Positions 11,531 to 23,849 of a stretch of DNA of 64,000 nt are shown piece after piece. Source of the DNA: Liolophura sinensis (lineage: Eukaryota; Mollusca; Polyplacophora; Chitonida; Chitonidae); assembly GCF_032854445.1 (NCBI RefSeq), contig NC_088297.1, positions 17,125,127 through 17,189,126 of the forward strand. Reading direction: 5' to 3'. The notes beneath the pieces are model-generated. The model saw only the letters and a program-made list of their open reading frames with translations, did no database searches and was not told the origin of the DNA. A program made the position numbers and the translations under genes. Each line of letters starts with the position of its first letter. The first letter of the stretch is position 1.

Positions 11531-13544
11531 TTGGAATGTAGCTTCAGATATCTGTCATACACCATCATCAGTACAACCCTTTCCGTGAGACCCTAAGAAC
11601 ATCTTAAGAGCTAAATTTACCGATACCTGGCTTATACTCTATAAATGTGGATATACATTGCCACTGCAATCTCCCTCTGTATCTATCATTAGTTCTTAGA
11701 ATCACGTAGTACATTGTTTCCCACGTATCATTATGTTCCCACTCATCAAACGTTCCGCTGAATAACGTAGGTCAGAGAAGTCATGAATCCCGGTCCCGGA
11801 ATCTTCCCTGCCCCAATAGATTTGACTCCATACTAACCCATAATGAATGATCTTGTATCCGCTTTCACAATGTTGTCCTAACCGAAAGCTGTATGGTGCG
11901 TTTCTGACAAATAGAGAGTGCCATGCTTTAGCCGCCATATTTAGATATATTATTAAAGGGCTCAGAGCTTGTTTATTCTTGGTACAAAGGCACACTAGTG
12001 TTTGCTGGTCTGCTCGTATACACCATTTGGATCGTAGAGCAAGAAAACAAGGCTTTATCGTGGGGTTTGTCCTTCCGGATACCCCGATGCTCGGGTTTAT
12101 TAGAGATATATAGCAGCATGCATAAATTTGCGTTGCCATGACAACTTGTTATAGATTGTACACGCCGCATGTTTTAAGCAATGAGCAGACGTTTGTCTGG
12201 GACAGAAATATAGCATTCCTTCAATCCCACCCTACACAGAGAAACCAACCCCCACCCCTATCCCATCCAACACCCAGACACGACCTTTCCCCCAGACCCC
12301 ACGTACATCACACCCACCCCACCGTGTCCACTGTTGTAGCGGAGGGTTTTAGTCCTGATACCGCCGCTAGAAATAGCTAGGCTCTCTGTTTACAATACAT
12401 GACTATAATTTCTCCTAAGCGATATATATTTACACACTAAGAATACTTCGCTTTTTTAATGTTTGAACGCTGTTGCTGGGACGAGTGCAGATTTTGTATA
12501 CACGACCTAGCGCTGGAATGTATCCATAGCGAGGGCTGCGGACTGGAGATGATTTACATTAACGTCTAAGGCTTCTGGTTCTCGCCAGATGAAAAACGAT
12601 GACCACGTGGCAGACGTCTAAAAATAGCCACGACAGCATCTTGCTGACAAGCCGTTAGCCCCCTATATCGTAAACGGCTGCCACTATTTTTACGTCGCCA
12701 CCTATTTTTAGTTTTAATAATACGAGAACTTACTCGCTGGCTGTAGTTAGGTCAGCGGGCCGCCAGTGTGTATTTGTTTGATCGCCGTGCGCCTGCGTAC
12801 ACATCTGTCAGGCTTGTTCACGCGCGGTTAACAATATGGCGGTGATTTTGTGGCATTTGTAGAAGCACACCATCTGTTCATGGTGAACACCCGGAGTGCA
12901 TGCTGCACGGTGGAACTATCCGCCCGCATTTTGCCCCCCTCCTCCCCACAGACTTCCACTGATATTATCTTACTCCCGTTACCCGTTGTCATATCTGGTG
13001 CAACCTCGACCTTGTTGACCTGGAATGTTTTTATTTGATTGGCTTTAATGCTGTACAAGAATATTAATTTATTTCTAAAAAAAATAAACGCATGACAGGC
13101 CCGGCTACACATGTTAAATATAAAAGAGTACAGAGATTAAAACTAGAACAGCGACTACAGTGTGGTAGTTGGACTAATGGTCTCACATAACGGGTGAAAT
13201 TCGGGTTCAGATTGTCAGTTTTTCTCAGTTAGGGATTTATTCCATCTGCTTAAACAGTAATACCACTGCTTAAGCAGAATTACTTAGAAAGAAATGCGGT
13301 GATGCTAGTTGTAGTGTATTAGACGTTACTGGTCTGGAAATGCTGTAAAATACTGTGTTGTCATCACATTTAATAAGCATTTAATTTCATCCTCTCTTTT
13401 CGGAGTCCACAAAGACCAGCTGATAGGATACGTTAACCAGCTTGTAATGATGTTTTTAGCAATTTAATCTTACACACACATTGATAAGTGTTTGCGACTG
13501 ATATATAAGAAGGCGCACTTAGCTAAACATGTACAATCATGTAT
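11531..13544. other. Unique non-coding sequence, nothing recognised
   Basis: The longest frame is minus-strand 11702-12139 (145 codons), with 11847-12113 open on the other strand. It contains no domain, signal sequence or transmembrane pattern that I recognise. A C-rich stretch of CCCACCC repeats lies at 12240-12320. An unrecognised exon cannot be ruled out. Confidence 0.3.
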
Positions 13545-13783
13545 GCATGTATATATGTATGTATGTGTGTATGTGTGTATGTATGTATGTATGTATGTAT
13601 GTATGTATGTATGTATGTATGTATGTATGTATTATTTATTTGTTTGTTTGTTTGTTTGTTTTTTTTTTTTATTTGATTGGTGTTTTACGCCGTATTCATG
13701 AATATTTCACTTATATGAAGGCGGCCAGCATTATGGTGGGAGGAAACCGGACAGAGCCCGGGGGAAACCCACGACCATCCACA
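13545..13783 (-). mobile_element. SINE-alpha with a long expanded microsatellite tail
   Basis: Read on the minus strand, a 5'-truncated SINE-alpha body (from ATGGTCGTGGGTTTCCCCCG to GAATACGGCGTAAAACACC, 13783 down to about 13675) runs into an AAAT/AAAC/A-rich tail and then about 20 CATA units (13545-13632). Long tails like this arise by slippage of the simple-repeat SINE 3' end. Plus-strand frames with repeated Cys-Met-Tyr-Val (13492-13701, 13529-13846) come from the tail. Confidence 0.85.
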
Positions 13784-14482
13784 GATCATGTATGTAAGTG
13801 CAATGGCCGTTTGGTCCGTATACGTATATACAAATGCAGTAAATGATAGACGCTTCGGTGAATGAGCTGGAGTGGAATATCGATTTAATGATGTAACAGT
13901 GATGTATTGTGAATTGCCCCTTGTACCTCTATAAGTCAGCTTGGGGGCAATAAATCCAGTTTGGAGTTTGGAGAAAGAAAAACATCCGGCGCACGAATAA
14001 CTATATATATATGTATATAATTGTTTATACGAATAGATTCGTGTACAAACACAGAACCTTGTCGGCATGGCCGAGAGGTTAAATTTGCTCACCTAGAGTC
14101 CACTGACGGTCACCTTGAACAGCGGTGCCAGTCGATCAGTTTCAATTTGCGAAATTTCGTTGGCATGTTTACAAAGCTACACTGTGGCAGTATATGATTT
14201 GTCTGGTACGATAATTATTCCAAGACAAATACTCTATTTTCGCTGTTCATTTAACAGCCCTGTGTTTAATGTACTGTTGAAGTAAGCTTTAAAAACGAAA
14301 TAAAATTACCAGCAAAATAGCTGAGAGAGCTGGAATCGAGCATATGTTCCCAGTCGAGATAAAATCGAGATAAAAGCGAGGCAGCATTATGCTGAGGCGG
14401 GTTTGTTTTGTTTTGTTTTTATGTGAAATGTCTTCAGATATATGCATATAGTAGGTTTCTTGTTTATTGAATTTTAGCCAGG
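13784..14482. other. Unique sequence containing a possible tRNA-like A box
   Basis: GGCATGGCCGAGAGGTTAA at about 14069 matches the A-box region of Leu/Ser-type tRNAs. No matching B box (GGTTCRANTCC) or acceptor stem follows at the right distance, so it is at most a tRNA-derived fragment. Nothing else was recognised. Confidence 0.3.
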
Positions 14483-14652
14483 TTTTTAATAGATGTTTTA
14501 CGCCATACTCAAAAATATATCACTTATACGATGACGGCCAGCATTATAGTGGGAGGAAAGCGGACAGGGAAACCCATAATCACACGACGACGGCCGACAT
14601 TATGGTGGGAGGAAACCGGACAGGGAAACCCACGATCATCCGCAGGCTGCTA
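14483..14652 (-). mobile_element. SINE-alpha with an internal 56-bp duplication
   Basis: This is a SINE-alpha 3' half on the minus strand. On the plus strand the block starting CGATGACGGCCAGCATTATA at 14529-14584 is repeated as CGACGACGGCCGACATTATG at 14585-14640. Both copies contain GTGGGAGGAAA and CGGACAGGGAAACCCA. The copies differ by several substitutions, so the duplication is not recent or was inherited from the source copy. A downstream fragment reaches GCAGGCTGCTAACC. Confidence 0.9.
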
Positions 14653-15234
14653 ACCACTGGTACGAGGAGGGTCTTTTTTGCATGTAAAATCTAAATGAAT
14701 ATACATCTAGCCCCACATAGCTTTCTTGTTTGTTGAATATTTAACCCCAAGCTCCGTGAAATTCATGTTTCCTTTCCATCACAGCTGAGATGAAATTGAT
14801 ACTGTTTAGCGCCTGTAGTAGCGCATATCGCAAACAGAGCCATGTGTTATCTTGCTTTCTCCTGTACAATGAAGCTTGTTCGTGTCAATTAACGCGTGAC
14901 TTAGGACTTGGAATATTGACAAGCCATTGTCAAATTTATGATTCATATCCCAAAATCCGCAGTTTGATTGATTTTGCCGTTGCGGTTATCGATCACTGAC
15001 TGAAATCAATAGAACCGTCAGCCTAACAGCAGTGGCGAACAATTTGTATCTGGCAGATGATATGAAGTTGAACATGTTCATTAGACGAAGGTTTAGGACA
15101 GAAGACAAAAAATTCAGTATGAATTGTGAAAGTCATTCTGTTATAGATCGTTTCAATTATTCACTTTACCTATGCACCAATCATGTGAATACGATGTGAT
15201 GCTTTGCCGATTATCATTTGTTTGTCTTTATGTG
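14653..15234. other. Unique non-coding sequence, nothing recognised
   Basis: One short frame (14790-14999, +) has no recognisable product. Confidence 0.35.
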
Positions 15235-15478
15235 GGTGTGTGTCCCCTCGATGACTGGCGTAGATAAAGCCTTGTTCTGACTGCTGTCGATCTGCTCCTG
15301 GCCAGTGAGGTCCCAGGTTCGATTCCACCTGCCCGTAGTTTGGTTCCATGCAGCGTAAAGTTAAGATGTTTGCCAGATTCTCTGGCGAAGGACCATGGTG
15401 TATTCCAAGAACTCTGGTCTTACCTTACTGCTGTCGCGAGAATATGGCGTTAAACCACCGCCAAAGAAGTATATAAAA
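15235..15478 (+). mobile_element. SINE-delta, tRNA-derived element
   Basis: A canonical polymerase III B box, GGTTCGATTCC, lies at about 15316. It is preceded at the expected distance by a weak A-box-like TGACTGGCGTAGAT. The 3' end reads CTGTCGCGAGAATATGGCGT followed by TAAACC, resembling molluscan SINE ends of the GGAATATTGCTAAAAGTGGC type and then GTTAAAC. The B-box evidence is strong. The element boundaries are approximate and no target duplication was found. Confidence 0.65.
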
Positions 15479-15770
15479 TTTTAAGTCGAGGTGATTTGTG
15501 TCCATTCACCTCAGAATTAAATGAGATAATTTCACATTTTTATTTCAGCACCATAAGTTCAGTTGCTGATCGATAAAGAAAACATCATGGCATTATTTGG
15601 TAGTGCCAGTTACTTGTTCTAGACATAGCGTGGTATCTCAGTTGCACCCATGACCTTGGTGTCATGGCGCGGTTAATCGCGCTTAATTTTATGGTCTTAC
15701 CTGAAGCTCACTAGAGACTGGCTGCTTCCATGTACCTTCTGATAACATAACGTATGTCACGTGTAAGATG

Positions 15771-15895
15771 TTTATTTATTTATTTATTTGATTGGTGGTT
15801 TACGCCGTACTCAAGAATGTTTCACTTATACTACAGAGGCTAACATTATGGTGGGCGGAAACCGGGCAGAGCTAACCCGAGGGAAATCCACGACC
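15771..15895 (-). mobile_element. SINE-alpha, 5'-truncated copy
   Basis: The (TTTA)n tail at left is followed by GATTGGTGGTTTACGCCGTA, CTCAAGAATGTTTCACTTAT, ATGGTGGGCGGAAACCGGGC and GAGGGAAATCCACGACC. The head is missing. Confidence 0.9.
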
Positions 15896-18353
15896 GCTGA
15901 AATATTTATCGTATGACCTATTGCCACAAATTAAAATTTCATATTTGTAGAGATTACATATTTCATACGAATAGAGAATGTTACTTACGTTCTCACATAT
16001 TTTTCTAGATCAACATATTGATAGCTCTCGGGTATTTTTAGGTATATCGTATTACACTAAATGCTTTTACTCTTCCCGCCTACCTTATTTTAAAATCAGA
16101 TCTCTCCTTCTGTGTGTGCGTTGGGGGTGAGAGTGGGGGGTTGTCACATGGTAGACTTTTACGAACGGCGTGTGTACTACCTGTCTTTTTTAAGGAAAAC
16201 AAACAATGTTGCCATTTTATCTACTAAGTTAACAGTATATGGAAATTGTGCTGAAATTTTAGTTTTAATATGATAAAAATATTCAGCTACGTTCACCACT
16301 TAATAGGTATAAATGTAGAATTACCGTCGGGTATGTCGCCGTAACAAAAGACTTCCACTGGAAGGGATTGGTCAGTTCCAGAAGATCCCGAGCGTCTAAT
16401 TTAATGCATAAATTCTCGTACTGGTGTTCTCATCCAGCTTCCGACGGACAGTTTGTGCCATGATAATAAATCCTGAAAGCAAGTCCCGTGTGACCACGTG
16501 GCAGAATGCGAAGCATTTGTAGAGAGACACGAAACGTGGCACCTTGCTATGGCTGAAGAAAGACAGAGAGATATATATAGAGAGAGATCATTGATTGGTA
16601 TAATTTGGTGATACATTTCCCCCTTCATTTCACATAGGGGCCCAAGTCTCGGGCCTCTGAAAGAGAGACGAGATATTACGAAAAGTGACACGTTAACAAG
16701 ACGAGATCATACGCTTGGACTGATGTACTGTCGCTCAGAAATACGTCGCTAGTTAGCGCTAACAAGCTAAAATGACAGTCACGAAGGCCTCTTCAAATAA
16801 AATCTATATATTAGTGCCTTGAAGAAGAAGAAGAAGAAGGAAAAGAAAGAGGACGAACTGTTTGTACTCTGAGGACCCTCAATGGCTCAATTTTCGCTGC
16901 CCCAAAAGCCGAGGGATTTATCCTGTGAACGTATCAAAATAGCTTTTAAGTCCTTATGGCTATAGAAATGAATGTCCATCAAAATCAGGTTTAAGCCTTA
17001 CACGTTAGATATTTGACCTGACCATCCGTCAGGTGGGGTTTTATAAATACTAATCCATGTTGGTCCTCAAGGCTGTCATACACCTCTATAGCACGCCTGG
17101 AAGACTGCCGGGTAGTGTACGAGGCAAACACGAGAGAAACAAAACAAAGCATATAGGTTTACCGGAACCCTTTTGTATAGCCTCGATTAAGATACAAGTG
17201 CGTGTATGCGGGAAGCACAATAGTAGGTTATGTTTCCGGCATACACTTTTTTATTTGAATTTCCTCAAAAGTGAATTGGGGCGGGTGGGGGTGGGGGGAT
17301 AAACGATTCGGCCTAAATTTTGTACAAAACTGAACAACTAAATCTTGTGCGTGTTGTGAACAAACATTTTAAGACGGCTACTCGATATGAATTCCTGTTG
17401 AAATTAGAGCTGCGTAACTCCATGGCCCACTTTCACCCGCGGAAGGCTGTTAAACCAGTTAGTACGTCTGACTACGTAATCGAGGCAACGTCAATCTCAC
17501 AACCGCGCTATTTACTGGCGATGTCGTCTGCTCTTCGATTAATGGTATCTAGAAATAACATGACTAACGTTTCCAGACTAGAAACTGTCCAAGTGTACAT
17601 CACGCCACCCGCTCAAACTCCTTTTGGACCTCCTTATTTAACCAAGACAAATAATGCATGATGGTATCTGCCATGTGTCTTTTTTTGCGCATTTTTCATA
17701 CATATTCAAACTGTTCCATATACCTTTTAGGGTGACCTTCGAGTCTACATAGTGGATTATGCCTCAGAACATCATCTATTATTTCTTATGTCATCCCGAA
17801 TTCTTAACAAAATGAATGAAATGACAAATTTGACCATGAACATTTGTTTTTTCACTCTGACTTTAAGATTACCGTTGAATTGGATATCCAGGTCAGTATA
17901 CAAGTCAATCATTGCAAAGCCGGCAGCAAATCGCCAACTTTTTCCTGGCCGCCATGTTGTCCCATAAACCGTCGGACATGCGTTTGGGAGCTCAATCAAT
18001 GTGGGTAGGGGCCTTTTATAGGACAGGGATTAAGGGACTAAGCCCAACTCTACCTGTTCTGGAAGCATGTGTTTTGATATCAAGTGTATCTTTGACTGTG
18101 AAATATGTGTTACTTTTTGGGTTTCAAAATTCAGATACCGAGGCTGCTTTTAAATATGGACATGGAGTTTACATGAGCCCATGAATTTAGACATAAGGGT
18201 TACTTTCGAGTTTGGACATTACGTTTAACTTTGCTTTTAGAGACACCCAAGCTACTGTTTTTGAAAATTATAGGGTTGGCTTTGAGCTTGGAAATTAGAA
18301 TTTTTACTGTCAAATTCGACATTAAATTTACATTTAAATTTACATAGGAGTTA
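15896..18353. other. Unique non-coding sequence, nothing firmly recognised
   Basis: Contains a short (GAA)n run at about 16823-16840 and AGAGATATATATAGAGAGAG at about 16566. The largest open frame is plus-strand 17320-17661 (113 codons). It is of mixed composition with no motif I know and no clear splice context that would make it an exon. Frames at 17772-17999 (-) and 17912-18184 (+) overlap and are also unassigned. Confidence 0.3.
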
Positions 18354-18649
18354 CATAGGAGTTTATTTATTTATTTATTTATTTATTTGATTGGTGTTTT
18401 ACGCCGTACTCAAGAATATTTTACCTTTACAACGGCGGCCAGCATTATGGTGGGTGGAAACCGGGCAGAGCCCGGGGGAAACCCATGACCATCCGTAGGT
18501 TGCTGGCAGACCTTCCCACGTACGGCCGGAGAGGAAGCCAGCATGAGCTGGACTTGAACTCACAGCGACCGCATTGATGAGAAGCTCCTGGGTCATTACG
18601 CTGCGCTAGCGCGCTAAACAACTGAGCCACGGAGGCCCCCATAGGAGTT
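18354..18649 (-). mobile_element. SINE-alpha, full-length copy with 10-bp target-site duplication
   Basis: Read on the minus strand from 18639 it starts GGGGCCTCCGTGGCTCAG. Next comes the A box TGGCTCAGTTGTTTAGCGC, then GAGTTCAAGTCC as B box (about 18550). The conserved body and the (AAAT)n tail (18362-18390) follow. CATAGGAGTT occurs on both sides (18354-18363 and 18640-18649). This copy defines the family as tRNA-derived and fixes the orientation of all other alpha copies. Apparent frames on the minus strand here are SINE sequence. Confidence 0.95.
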
Positions 18650-19904
18650 AGTTACGTTTGGATTTAGGCGCTAAGGTTGGTATTGCATTTCAATGTTTAA
18701 GTTATACATTTTAATATAATGGAGAAACTTTCTGAAAGTTATTCAGGCTCAGGTGTTTGTAGTCCGTTGTTGTTGTTTACTGTCTTTGTGATGACTTTTT
18801 AGTGGGCAAACTGGTAACATAGCACTCATGTGAACCATGGTGAATTTGCGCCCTCGATTCGCCAATGTGTGGGAAGACGTACCCCAATTGTACATTCCCA
18901 TGTATAGTGTAAACTTCTGAAATACCACCTCTGTACACGGACTGGTCATCCAAGCACTTCCGCCTTAAACTCTACTTCATTATTGAAAAAACTCCGTCGA
19001 AAAGATTGATCTTCCTACGAATGGCACGTCCACGAATCCAGTCTGCGGCGGCCACATTGTGCGAGAGTGACCAACTTGACCTTCTGACAAAGGAAAAAGT
19101 GCTCTCTAATGTTTGGCCTGAAGTCCTGCCATTTGGGATCAGTCGTGTCCACAGACTCGTCTGAGCATACCGAAGGGATGTGGTACTTTGTTGATGGAGG
19201 CAAATCTCTTGGATTGATCTTGATTTGTCCGTTCTCCCAACCCCCCCCCCCCCCCCCCCCACCAACTTCATCTCCTCTCCCTCCGTATTATTGTCCCCTT
19301 TACCTAGTGCGTCTGAACTCTTGCCGGGATTCCTAAGCGCTCTATCTTGCCTGTGTACGCTTTGCTCCTGGCCATTGAACAGAACAGTACAGATTGGTGA
19401 TCGGTAAGCTTGCGTTACATTTTCTGGTTTAAACTGTCTGAAACTTTCATTAAAAACAAGCAGATGCTTATATCAGGCACAAACACGTGTTGTTCTCATG
19501 GCATCACACATCATGTTCCCTCTTCTAGTCTATGGAATCCTCACGTAACATTGTTTTTTGTTTTTTTTACTCGTGTTCCATCACCTGTGAATTTTACCAT
19601 AAGTCGTTGTCCACGTGCGAATTTGTGTGTACTCAATCCGATCTTGTGTCTTTATTTGTTTATTGCCCGGTAACACTAATGCTCTACGTGGTTAACATTC
19701 AGGTAAAATGATAAAATTACAGGTTTTTACATAGTTACTAGTTACATAGTTACATAGTGGTTACAAGACAAATTGTGACGGTTTCGTTCAACCAGGAACC
19801 TCACCACTGTCATGTAGGTGACGTCAGTCATTTTAAACCAGTGGTATTTGCGATTTATATGGATGGCGCCTCTCATTTGGTAATTTTACTCTACAGTCAG
19901 CTAC
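18650..19904. other. Unique non-coding sequence with a C homopolymer
   Basis: A C20 run lies at 19241-19260. Frames through it (19109-19336, 19225-19407) encode poly-Pro and are artefacts. A minus-strand frame at 18972-19271 is likewise poly-Gly at its start. No gene was recognised. Confidence 0.4.
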
Positions 19905-20475
19905 ATATATACAATTGTATTGAAGGTTGTAGTATAAAGATGTGTAGTACTTATTTTATGTACGGTTGTATTGAAGGTGGTAGTATAAAGATGTGTAGTA
20001 CTGATTTTATGTACGGTTGTATTGAAGGTGGTAGTATAAAGATGTGTAGTATTGATCTTGTGTACAGTTGTATTGAGGGTTGTGGTATAAATATGTGTAG
20101 TATTGATTTTGTGTACAGTTGTATTGAAGGTTGTAGTATAAAGATGTGTAGTATTGATCTTGTGTACAGTTGTATTAAAGGTTGTAGTATAAAGATGTGT
20201 AGTATTGATCTTGTGTACAGTTGTATTAAAGGTTGTAGTATAAAGACGTGTAGTATTGATCTTGTGTACAGTCGTATTGAAGGTTGTAGTATAAAGATGT
20301 GTAGTACTGATCTTGTGTACAGTTGTATTGAAGTTCAGCTTAAAACTGTGTAATGGATAAGATGAATGGAACATGTATACACTTGTACCGAAGTTAAACC
20401 GAAGGGTGTTTGGTGAATGAGCTACACTGATCATATATACATTTGTAATAAAGTAAAGTCGTAATTTGTTATTTG
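19905..20475. repeat. 51-bp minisatellite, about 8.5 copies, with diverged ~60-bp units at the right end
   Basis: The unit is about GTTGTATTGAAGGTTGTAGT, then ATAAAGATGTGTAGTATTGA, then TCTTGTGTACA. Because 51 is a multiple of three, one frame stays open through all copies on each strand: 19757-20353 (+) repeating a 17-residue SCIEGCSIKMCSIDLVY-like peptide, and 19901-20434 (-) repeating a Thr-rich one. Neither has a signal peptide or a known domain. To the right (20345-20475) two further diverged units carry GTACCGAAG- and GTAATAAAG-type variants. I regard it as a satellite rather than a gene. Confidence 0.9.
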
Positions 20476-23400
20476 AAAGTTGCCTTGAACAGAGGACAAA
20501 AATTGGTCAGAGGCCGGAAGAAAAGTGCGAGCGGAGGAGAAAGAGGAAAGAAAGTTCCATACAATTAAAGGAGACAGCTATTGCCGTCCACAACAAAACA
20601 GATAAATAATTTATCTTAATGGTGCGTTTACCCGTTGAAATTCCTGGATATCGCGTGTTTATTCAAGATTAATAATGGACAACATAGCCAATTTTTTTGC
20701 ACGGCTTACTTTAAATGACAAGCATAATTACTTCCCTTAGGTTTCTGTTGGATTTTCTTATATGTAACAAAGACAAATTCTCTGCGCTTGTTGAGCAAAA
20801 AACGAGGCTTAATCTGTTCAGTTCATAAACCTGCCAGTTAAAATATCGCGACGTTAAAAGCATATGAGTCAATTTCCCAAAGAGCAAACTAATTAGTTTG
20901 GAAATATTTAAGTTTTGACATTTAAACGGGAAATGTCAATCGGATGGTAAGAGAAAGGATTCCTAAAAAAAACAAAAACTTGAATTACATCATTGCGTCT
21001 ATGTTGTAACTTGACGAGCATTTTGCTGAACAAAGTGGCTGGCTCAGATGGTCCAAAGGAGAGCTAAGTTAGAATTTGCTTCATTACCCGGCTCAGCATA
21101 TCATACACATGGGGCTAGCTGACAGAAGCAGTCATCTGGCCGGCAATGTGAGATGTCTGTCTCGTGTCGCTACTGTGACGTTCCTGTGCGGTGACATTCT
21201 AAATACGTCTGTATTTTGGCTTCACGCCACGTCGGCAATATTTCAGCAAAATTGTGACGAGAACGTATGTGAACCGGGAAACAGTTATAGCTTTCGGTTT
21301 TAATTTACTGGGGCTTACAATTAAGAAAACGTAAATTTGATAAAATATAAATAAGGATCAAGGATTTAGCAGACAGACAATCAGATGATTGCTTAAAGAT
21401 TAAGTTAAGCCAAAACCATTTTCTGAAGGACCTGTTTTAAAACTGTTCATATAGGAATTCGTGTTTCCATACTTAATCTACTCGACAGAAACCGTAAATG
21501 TGTCATCGGGCTCCAGCGATCCCAATAGTTTCTAGTGACATGCTATTATCTCACGACTGACGACTGGCACACACACAGTGAGCTTCTAGTATTCCAGTAC
21601 GATTCACCTGCTGAGGGCGTGCGGAGCGTCATCATCGCTGTGGTTGGGTGGGTGTATCGAGCGCCTTGGTAAAACCGCTACCATATTCATTTAGTATTCC
21701 ATTATGCTCAACGTCAGGCGGTAATATTTCGTTCATAATATAGCGACTTTCCCATTATGATTTCATAAACACATGCTACATACAAACATCTAGCAACATA
21801 GCTGCTTGCTACTGACGTTTGCCCTCTAGTCGTCGCGCATTCTGCTGACAGCTGGAGGCGACATTTGTCACTCCGCAGTGTCGTCTATGCCGACTTAGCT
21901 CTTTTGCTAAGATCCGTGACCTCCCCCCTGAGACTAGGTAAAACCGGACGACAAGAAAAACGTTCCAATGGCTGTTTTATGGGACGCTGCCAGCCGAAGA
22001 CCATCCTGTGATACAATCAAAGGGCTCGCTGAGAGCTTCCTTCAACCGCTGTAGAGCTTGGGCGCTGTTGGCCTATAAAAGGCCTGCAGTGGAACACGGA
22101 CATGGCTACTGATGGCCTTTCCTTCTAATAGCTCGGTGACATTGCGAATTCCAAAGATGTATAACCGGGATCACTGGATGGAACCGTTAAATTTAGAACC
22201 TTCTGTCGCGGAACCGATGCATAAATTAATGATCGGAGTTGAGTGTCATTGGGAGTTAATAGCGGACCCAAGAGAACTAGGGCTTATTGTATATTGTCAG
22301 GCGATCGTCATGTAGCCTGTCCCCCATGGGCATGTCACTTAATACTTGTGGATCCCGTCATAATCCAATGTTTAATGTTGAACACCTTCCCTAGGTATTT
22401 GTTTCATTCTGTTAGGAATTGTCATGATTTTTCGTACGACTGGGCATTTTCTTAATACCTCTATTTCTTAACACGATGCTCATCTTAAAATTCTTCAGTT
22501 GTAAGGTATTCTCAAATGCATCAGAGCCTGAGCCTAGACTAGTAGGTTAAGGATTTGCAGTATCTTTTTTTTTATCCCATTTAGTGTTTCAACACTCGTC
22601 TAGCCGACATGCTTAGTTATACCGTATAGCTGAATTTGTAACGATTGGTTATGTCTGGTAGGGAAGTAAAGTGGTTTCGAGATGAAGACGATTTGTTTTA
22701 AGTGCTCTTCGTCTGTCTGGGGCGGAGCAAATGAAAACACGTAAACAGGTCACTCTGTGATACGCCAGACATCTTGCCCCTAGGAAATTACGCTTAGATC
22801 CCAGTGATCTTGAAAACGGTGTCTTAAACGTTACAGTTCAATAACGGTGAAGGAGACTTGAAATATTGAACGGAACTAAGAGCGCCAATAAAACGTCCCA
22901 GACTGACCCATCCAAAAAGATTTTCGGTGCAGGTTTTGTCGTTTAATTAGACGAAGTTTTATGTTTATTAAAATGAAATGTACTTACGCAAATTTAGGGT
23001 TGTAACATTGGATGAGCGATAGACCATGGCTAAACGTTTTGAAATTCAGCGTGTGAACGTTGCCAGATGTGCCTGCACATACCTTTGAGAGACGCTGAAT
23101 CAGCGTTTTACGTAAAGTACATGGAGTTTCCTCTATCCGTGTGGTAAAGATCTCCTGGTGTTCACTTTCTACTACGTCTGAGACTCAAACATAAAAAATA
23201 CCCTTTAATTATTTTCGACATGTTTAACGGTTTCTTGCCGGGTTTGAGCATTTCTTCAGTAGCATTCCACTCTTTCGTGAACAAATAAAAACCACTGCGT
23301 GTATATTACATACAGTTTTTTTTCTCTTTTTGCGGGGTGAGGGGGGGGGGGGAGGAGGCTTGATCTCCTCGAAAGTTGTAGTAGTTATTTAGTCTACTCG

Positions 23401-23510
23401 CTTTGAAGTAATGACGTCACAGTACAGTAGATAGGAGTCGGGGCATAGATTGGGTAAGTAAAGTGACACTAACGGTTATAGTAGACTTAAACTCCCCAGC
23501 CTTTGACTTT
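20476..23510. other. Unique non-coding sequence, nothing firmly recognised
   Basis: CTTCACGCCACGTCGGCAAT followed by ATTTCAGCAAAATTGTGACG (about 21219-21258) resembles the internal part of another molluscan SINE type with the motif GGCAATATTCCAGC, but no ends were found. Frames at 21076-21303 and 22112-22315 are unassigned. A G-run lies at 23341-23353. Confidence 0.3.
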
Positions 23511-23728
23511 GATTGGTGTTTTACGCCGTACTCAAGAATATTTCACTTATACCACGACGGCCAGTATTATGGTGGGTGGAAACCGGTCAGAGACTGGATG
23601 AAACCACGACCATCCACAGGCTGCTGACAGACCTTCCAACGTACGGCCAGAGAGGAAGCCAGCATGAGCTGGACATGAACTCACAGCGACCGCATTGGTG
23701 AGAGACTCCTGGAGTCACGGAGGCCCCA
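23511..23728 (-). mobile_element. SINE-alpha with a deletion in the tRNA-like head
   Basis: On the plus strand it reads GATTGGTGTTTTACGCCGTA at left and ends AGTCACGGAGGCCCC. About 35 bp between CCTGG and AGTCACGG are missing compared with the copy at 18640, which removes most of the A box. The AAAT tail is also absent. The copy would not be transcribable by polymerase III. Confidence 0.9.
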
Positions 23729-23849
23729 ACTAAGCGAGTGTGAGCAAGTGACGTGTAATAAATTGCAACTAAGATCACAGCATTTGTTTTGTGGGTTGTT
23801 GCTAACTATCACATTGTTGTACTTGTTCTGGTTTTGTTGTCTATATTGT

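Noticed and set aside
18399-18642. Two minus-strand frames of 65 codons each that closely resemble frames at 43129-43357, suggesting a conserved gene family.
   Set aside because: The similarity is due to both lying in SINE-alpha copies.
19225-19407. A proline-rich protein.
   Set aside because: The prolines come from the C20 homopolymer at 19241-19260.
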